A model generated the notes under the pieces. The model saw only the letters and a program-made list of their open reading frames with translations, had not been told where the DNA came from and did no database searches. This document shows, in pieces, positions 5,493-8,291 of a stretch of DNA of 8,291 nt. The stretch is from Actinomycetes bacterium (GTDB taxonomy: Bacteria; Actinomycetota; Acidimicrobiia; Acidimicrobiales; Bog-793). The stretch covers positions 1-8,291 of the forward strand of contig JAKACF010000125.1 of NCBI GenBank assembly GCA_021821585.1. Direction: 5' to 3'. Position numbers and translations under genes: made by a program. Every line of letters starts with the position of its first letter. Positions within the stretch are counted from its first letter, which is position 1.

Positions 5493-7388
5493 TCAGGCCG
5501 AGACGGTCACCGGCTCGACGGTCTCGACCACCGCCCGGATGCGCCGGACACCGGCCGAGGAGGACTCCTCCTTCACGATCCGGAATCGTCCGAGCTCGCC
5601 GGTGTGGTGGACGTGTGGACCGCCACAGATCTCCTTGCTGTACCACTCGCCGGAGGGATCGCCGGCGGTGTAGACGGAGACCACGGGACCGTAGCGGTCG
5701 CCGAAGGCGCCGAGGGCGCCCTCGGCGAAGGCCTCGTCGGGCGACATCTGCGAGATGTTCATCGGCCAGTCGCGGGCGATGTTCTCGTTGACGATCCGCT
5801 CGACCTCGGCGACCTCCTCCGGGGTCATCTTGGCCGGGTGGGAGAAGTCGAACCGCAGCCGCTCGGGCGTGATGTTGCTGCCCCGCTGGACGACGTGGTC
5901 GCCGAGGACCAGCCGGAGCGCCTTGTAGAGGAGGTGGGTGGCGGTGTGCAGGCGGGTGGTCGCCTCCGACTGGTCCGCCAGACCTCCCTTGAACATTCCG
6001 GCTGCCGCCGTGCGGGACCGCTCGCGCTGCTCGGCCATGAGCTGGTCGTAGCGCGCCCGCCACCCCTCCTCCACGGGGAGGCCGGTCGACTGTGCCTCCT
6101 CGACGCTGAGCTCGGGTGGGAAGCCGTAGGTGTCGAAGAGGGTGAACACGACGTCGCCGGTGAGGAGCGGGCCGGCGAGCTTCGGGAGCTCCCGGACGCC
6201 CCGGGCGAGGGTCCGGCGAAAGAGGCTCTCCTCGCGTTCGAGCACCTCGGTGATGTACCCCGCGCGCTCCGCCAGGTCCGGGTAGGCCGACTGGTAGCTG
6301 GCGGCGATCGGACCGACGAGGGCGGACAGGAGCCCGGACTCGATCCCGAGAAGAAGCCCCTGGCGCACCGCCCTGCGGGCGAAGCGGCGCATGACGTAGC
6401 CCTGGGTGTTGTTCGAGGGCTCCACGCCGTCGAGTGCGAGGAAGACCACGGCACGGGCGTGGTCGGCGATGATCCGCTTGGCCCGGCGGTCGCCGCTCGA
6501 GCCGGCCGGGAGCATGCTGTCGATGGCGGCCGTCACGGACTTCAACAAGTCGATCTCGAAGACGTCGTCGGCGTCGATCGACGCCATGGCGAGGCGCTCG
6601 AGACCGCCGCCGAAGTCGACGTTCGGTTGCGGGAGCGGCTCGAAGCCGCCCTCGGTCCGCCGGTACTGCATGAACACCGAGTTGCCGATCTCGACGAAGC
6701 GGCCGCAGTCGCAGTGGGGATGGCAGTGCGCCCCGAAGGCGGGGTCGTGGGCGAGCTGCGGGAAGAGGTAGAAGACCTCCGAGTCGATGCCGCCGGGCTC
6801 GCCCACCGGCATCGACGACGGCGGGCCGGAGCGGCTCCACCAGCACTGCGACTCGTCGTAGAGGATGATCCGGCCCTCGCCGATCCCGCTGCGGGCCGCT
6901 TCCTCGGCGGTCCCGAGATCGACGACCTCGGCGCTCACGCCTGCCTTGGAGAACAGCTCGGTCCAGATCTCGATCGCCTCGTCGTCACGGGGGATCTCCC
7001 ACCGGGGCGACCCGGAGAAGGCGCTGACGTAGAGCCGGGTGGGGTCGAGCTCGAGGACCTCGGTGAGGAAGTTGAACAGCCACGGCAGCTGCTCGGACTT
7101 GAAGTAGTCGCCGAGCGACCAGTTACCGAGCATCTCGAACATCGTCGTGTGCCGGGCGTCACCGACCTCGTCGATGTCCTCGGCTCGAAAGCACGGCTGC
7201 GAGTCGACGAGCCGGGTGCCGTCTGGATGGGGCGACCCGAGCAGGTAGGGGATGAGGGGCTGCATCCCCGAGCCGGTGAAGAGGGTGGTCGGGTCCTCGC
7301 GCGGGACGAGGTTGGCCCGGGCGATGCGGACGTGGCCGCGCTCGCGGAAGTAGTCGAGATATGCCTGTCGGATGCTCCCGGCGTCCAT
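5493..7388 (-). CDS. alaS: Short, atypical alanyl-tRNA synthetase (catalytic plus editing domains, no C-terminal domain)
   Basis: This 631-residue class II synthetase is expected to charge tRNA-Ala with alanine and hydrolyse mischarged product. Starting at ATG 7388, the N-terminus matches AlaRS (IRQAYLDYFRERGH, 6-19). Class II motif 2 is RHTTMFEMLGNWSLGDYF (79-96) and motif 3 is GGGLERL (260-266). The tRNA-recognition region has NNTQGYVMRRFARRA (326-340) and FDTYGFP (418-424). The editing site keeps all zinc ligands: HTATH (481-485) and C588/H592 in CGGPH. It ends about forty residues after that cysteine, so the linker and C-Ala domain of normal AlaRS (about 870 residues) are missing. A His/Cys-rich insert HCHPHCDC (221-228), NVDFGGG (256-262) and KEESSSAGVRRI (606-617) resemble forms I recall from candidate-phyla bacteria. 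An open upstream extension to 7484 lacks family similarity. There is no ribosome site, and a -10 box sits where a leaderless transcript needs it. Confidence 0.9.
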   Translation of the reverse strand: MDAGSIRQAYLDYFRERGHVRIARANLVPREDPTTLFTGSGMQPLIPYLLGSPHPDGTRLVDSQPCFRAEDIDEVGDARHTTMFEMLGNWSLGDYFKSEQLPWLFNFLTEVLELDPTRLYVSAFSGSPRWEIPRDDEAIEIWTELFSKAGVSAEVVDLGTAEEAARSGIGEGRIILYDESQCWWSRSGPPSSMPVGEPGGIDSEVFYLFPQLAHDPAFGAHCHPHCDCGRFVEIGNSVFMQYRRTEGGFEPLPQPNVDFGGGLERLAMASIDADDVFEIDLLKSVTAAIDSMLPAGSSGDRRAKRIIADHARAVVFLALDGVEPSNNTQGYVMRRFARRAVRQGLLLGIESGLLSALVGPIAASYQSAYPDLAERAGYITEVLEREESLFRRTLARGVRELPKLAGPLLTGDVVFTLFDTYGFPPELSVEEAQSTGLPVEEGWRARYDQLMAEQRERSRTAAAGMFKGGLADQSEATTRLHTATHLLYKALRLVLGDHVVQRGSNITPERLRFDFSHPAKMTPEEVAEVERIVNENIARDWPMNISQMSPDEAFAEGALGAFGDRYGPVVSVYTAGDPSGEWYSKEICGGPHVHHTGELGRFRIVKEESSSAGVRRIRAVVETVEPVTVSA

Positions 7389-7394
7389 GGCCAA

Positions 7395-7400
7395 AGGGTA
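7395..7400 (-). promoter_or_regulatory. -10 box for a leaderless AlaRS transcript
   Basis: On the minus strand TACCCT fits the TANNNT pattern seen at actinobacterial -10 boxes and ends exactly six bases before the AlaRS ATG. Transcription would then start at the A of the ATG. No Shine-Dalgarno sequence lies before this start, which agrees. No good -35 hexamer is visible: the expected place falls in a C/G hairpin. Confidence 0.4.
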
Positions 7401-7417
7401 CCGAAGCCCCGCCGGCA

Positions 7418-7432
7418 CCCCCGCAACGGGGG
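7418..7432 (-). terminator. C/G hairpin between the membrane-protein gene and AlaRS
   Basis: CCCCCG (7418-7423) and CGGGGG (7427-7432) form a 6-bp all-GC stem with a 3-base loop. It is about 100 bases after the stop of the membrane-protein gene and 30 bases before the AlaRS start. It may terminate the upstream gene and so keep AlaRS on its own promoter. It has no T-run. Confidence 0.3.
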
Positions 7433-7535
7433 CGGACGACGGCGCCCGGCCCGGGGGCCTCCCGGCGAGATGCCGCACGACCACGATGTCGGGCCCGGCG
7501 GAGGGACCGGCGGGCTGTCGTGCCGGGGCCGATCC

Positions 7536-8258
7536 TCACCTGGCACGCCGGGGTCGCAGTCGAAGTCTCGCCAGAGCGGGCAGGTGAGCGAGCACCGTGA
7601 TGACCCACAGGCAGATGGTGGCGACCGCTGCCGCGTCAGCGAGACGGGAGATCACCGGTTCGTTGAGCAGCCGGCCCACCTGGCTGGCACCGAGCGCGTA
7701 CACGCCGGTGGAGAAGGTCGGCGGCCACGGCGGCCGACCCTCGAGGTGCCGGATCCTCAGCACGAACCGGACGCTGCCGGTGAGGACGGCGATCAGCGCC
7801 ACGGTGCCGATGGAGAGGAGACCGAGCGCCACCCATCCGAGGATCCGGAGCGCCTCCTCGCCTCCGCCGGCAGGGTGGAGGGCGCCGACCCGACCGAGGG
7901 CGGCGGCCGAGAGGCCGCCGCAGCCGGCGGCGATCCACCACGGCGCCCGGGGTACGCCGTCGACCCGGTGGGCGACCAGTCGGGTGCCGGCGAGGCCGGC
8001 GACGACGAGGTAGCCGATGACGCCCAGTCCGGTCGCCGCCAGGGCGAGCCAGCCGAGCAGGCGGACGCCGCCCGACAGGCGGACGAGGGCGGACGCCGCA
8101 ACGGCGTCGGCCAGCAGTGCGGCAGGAACGAGGAACGAGACACCGCCGAGGCTGCGAAGCCCGGGAGGCGAGGCCAGCAAGGGAGCCACGACTGTCGCCA
8201 GGAGGACGCCGGTGGTCAGCCACGCCCCCGCGACGACCGCCTCCGCCGCGCCGGTCAC
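7536..8258 (-). CDS. Polytopic membrane protein, shortened TDT (tellurite-resistance/dicarboxylate transporter)-like
   Basis: This 240-residue integral membrane protein has about seven hydrophobic segments (near 6-29, 37-59, 64-91, 106-124, 138-165, 179-197 and 206-229) and a basic Arg-rich C-terminus, expected in the cytoplasm. I see no soluble domain. The part WPPTFSTGVYALGASQVG (178-195) followed by a final TM recalls the FPLGMY...LG block near the C-terminus of TDT/SLAC1 transporters, and the middle also resembles that family loosely. TDT proteins usually have ten TMs and about 320 residues, so this copy lacks the first helix and possibly a later pair. The start is GTG 8258 with no ribosome site. 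It sits inside a 13-bp tandem repeat and overlaps a possible upstream stop as GTGA, so translational coupling or a frameshifted longer gene is possible. The family call is tentative; the gene itself is well supported by codon bias and hydrophobicity. Confidence 0.7.
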   Translation of the reverse strand: MTGAAEAVVAGAWLTTGVLLATVVAPLLASPPGLRSLGGVSFLVPAALLADAVAASALVRLSGGVRLLGWLALAATGLGVIGYLVVAGLAGTRLVAHRVDGVPRAPWWIAAGCGGLSAAALGRVGALHPAGGGEEALRILGWVALGLLSIGTVALIAVLTGSVRFVLRIRHLEGRPPWPPTFSTGVYALGASQVGRLLNEPVISRLADAAAVATICLWVITVLAHLPALARLRLRPRRAR

Positions 8259-8282
8259 GAGCGCCGGTCACGAGCGCCGGTC
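8248..8282. repeat. 13-bp tandem repeat at the start of the membrane-protein gene
   Basis: The unit GCGCCGGTCACGA occurs at 8248-8260 and 8261-8273, and its first nine bases recur at 8274-8282. Each full copy contains GTGA on the minus strand, so the repeat gives two possible GTG starts (8258 and 8271) in different frames and an in-frame TGA (8268-8270) just before the chosen start. Because 13 is not a multiple of three, gain or loss of one unit changes the reading frame. Confidence 0.85.
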
Positions 8283-8291
8283 CCCCCAGTC

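Noticed and set aside
5191..6846. A 551-codon minus-strand open frame overlapping AlaRS and the downstream gap
   Set aside because: It is an Arg/Pro-rich out-of-frame shadow of AlaRS that runs through the hairpins and the AT-rich promoter, with no family motif.
1..8291. tRNA, rRNA, CRISPR, transposase, integrase or attachment site
   Set aside because: No cloverleaf, conserved rRNA stretch, spaced direct repeats or mobile-element protein was found on either strand. The only tandem repeat is the 13-bp one at the right edge.

Overview
The window is very GC-rich (roughly 70% by eye), with strongly G/C-biased third codon positions, GTG as well as ATG starts, and hairpin terminators without U-tracts. 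This fits a high-GC bacterium, most likely an actinobacterium (Actinomycetota), but no rRNA or other taxonomic marker is present. I see five substantial protein genes. I see no RNA gene, CRISPR array, insertion sequence or phage gene.

Layout. On the + strand, a possible tail of an upstream gene (2-79) is followed at 90-1328 by a 12-TM major facilitator transporter. It ends convergently against a minus-strand block, with one hairpin serving each side of the 168-base gap. Reading the minus strand from right to left there are four genes. First is a polytopic membrane protein resembling a shortened TDT (tellurite-resistance/dicarboxylate transporter) protein (7536-8258). Second is a short, atypical alanyl-tRNA synthetase (5493-7388). 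After a 476-base gap holding two hairpins, an AT-rich promoter island and a long leader comes a UbiD-family prenyl-FMN decarboxylase (3430-5016). Last, after a 274-base gap that may hold a decayed small gene, is an aryl-adenylating enzyme of the EntE/DhbE family (1497-3155).

How they may work together. UbiD plus an aryl-acid-activating ligase suggests handling of an aromatic acid: removal or addition of a ring carboxylate, and activation of a carboxylate as AMP ester or CoA thioester. The ligase's pocket residues look more like salicylate-activating enzymes than 2,3-dihydroxybenzoate ones. No aryl carrier protein, NRPS, isochorismatase or UbiX is visible, so a siderophore assignment is not supported. 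The MFS protein could carry a related compound, but nothing in its sequence shows this.

The most unusual gene is the alanyl-tRNA synthetase. It has a complete catalytic core and editing site but stops just after the editing domain (631 residues against about 870 usually). Its signature motifs resemble those I recall from candidate-phyla bacteria, and it appears to be made from a leaderless transcript. It looks like a second, acquired or specialised AlaRS, but only the rest of the genome can show that. I found no clear multi-gene undescribed system; the findings list the points most worth checking.
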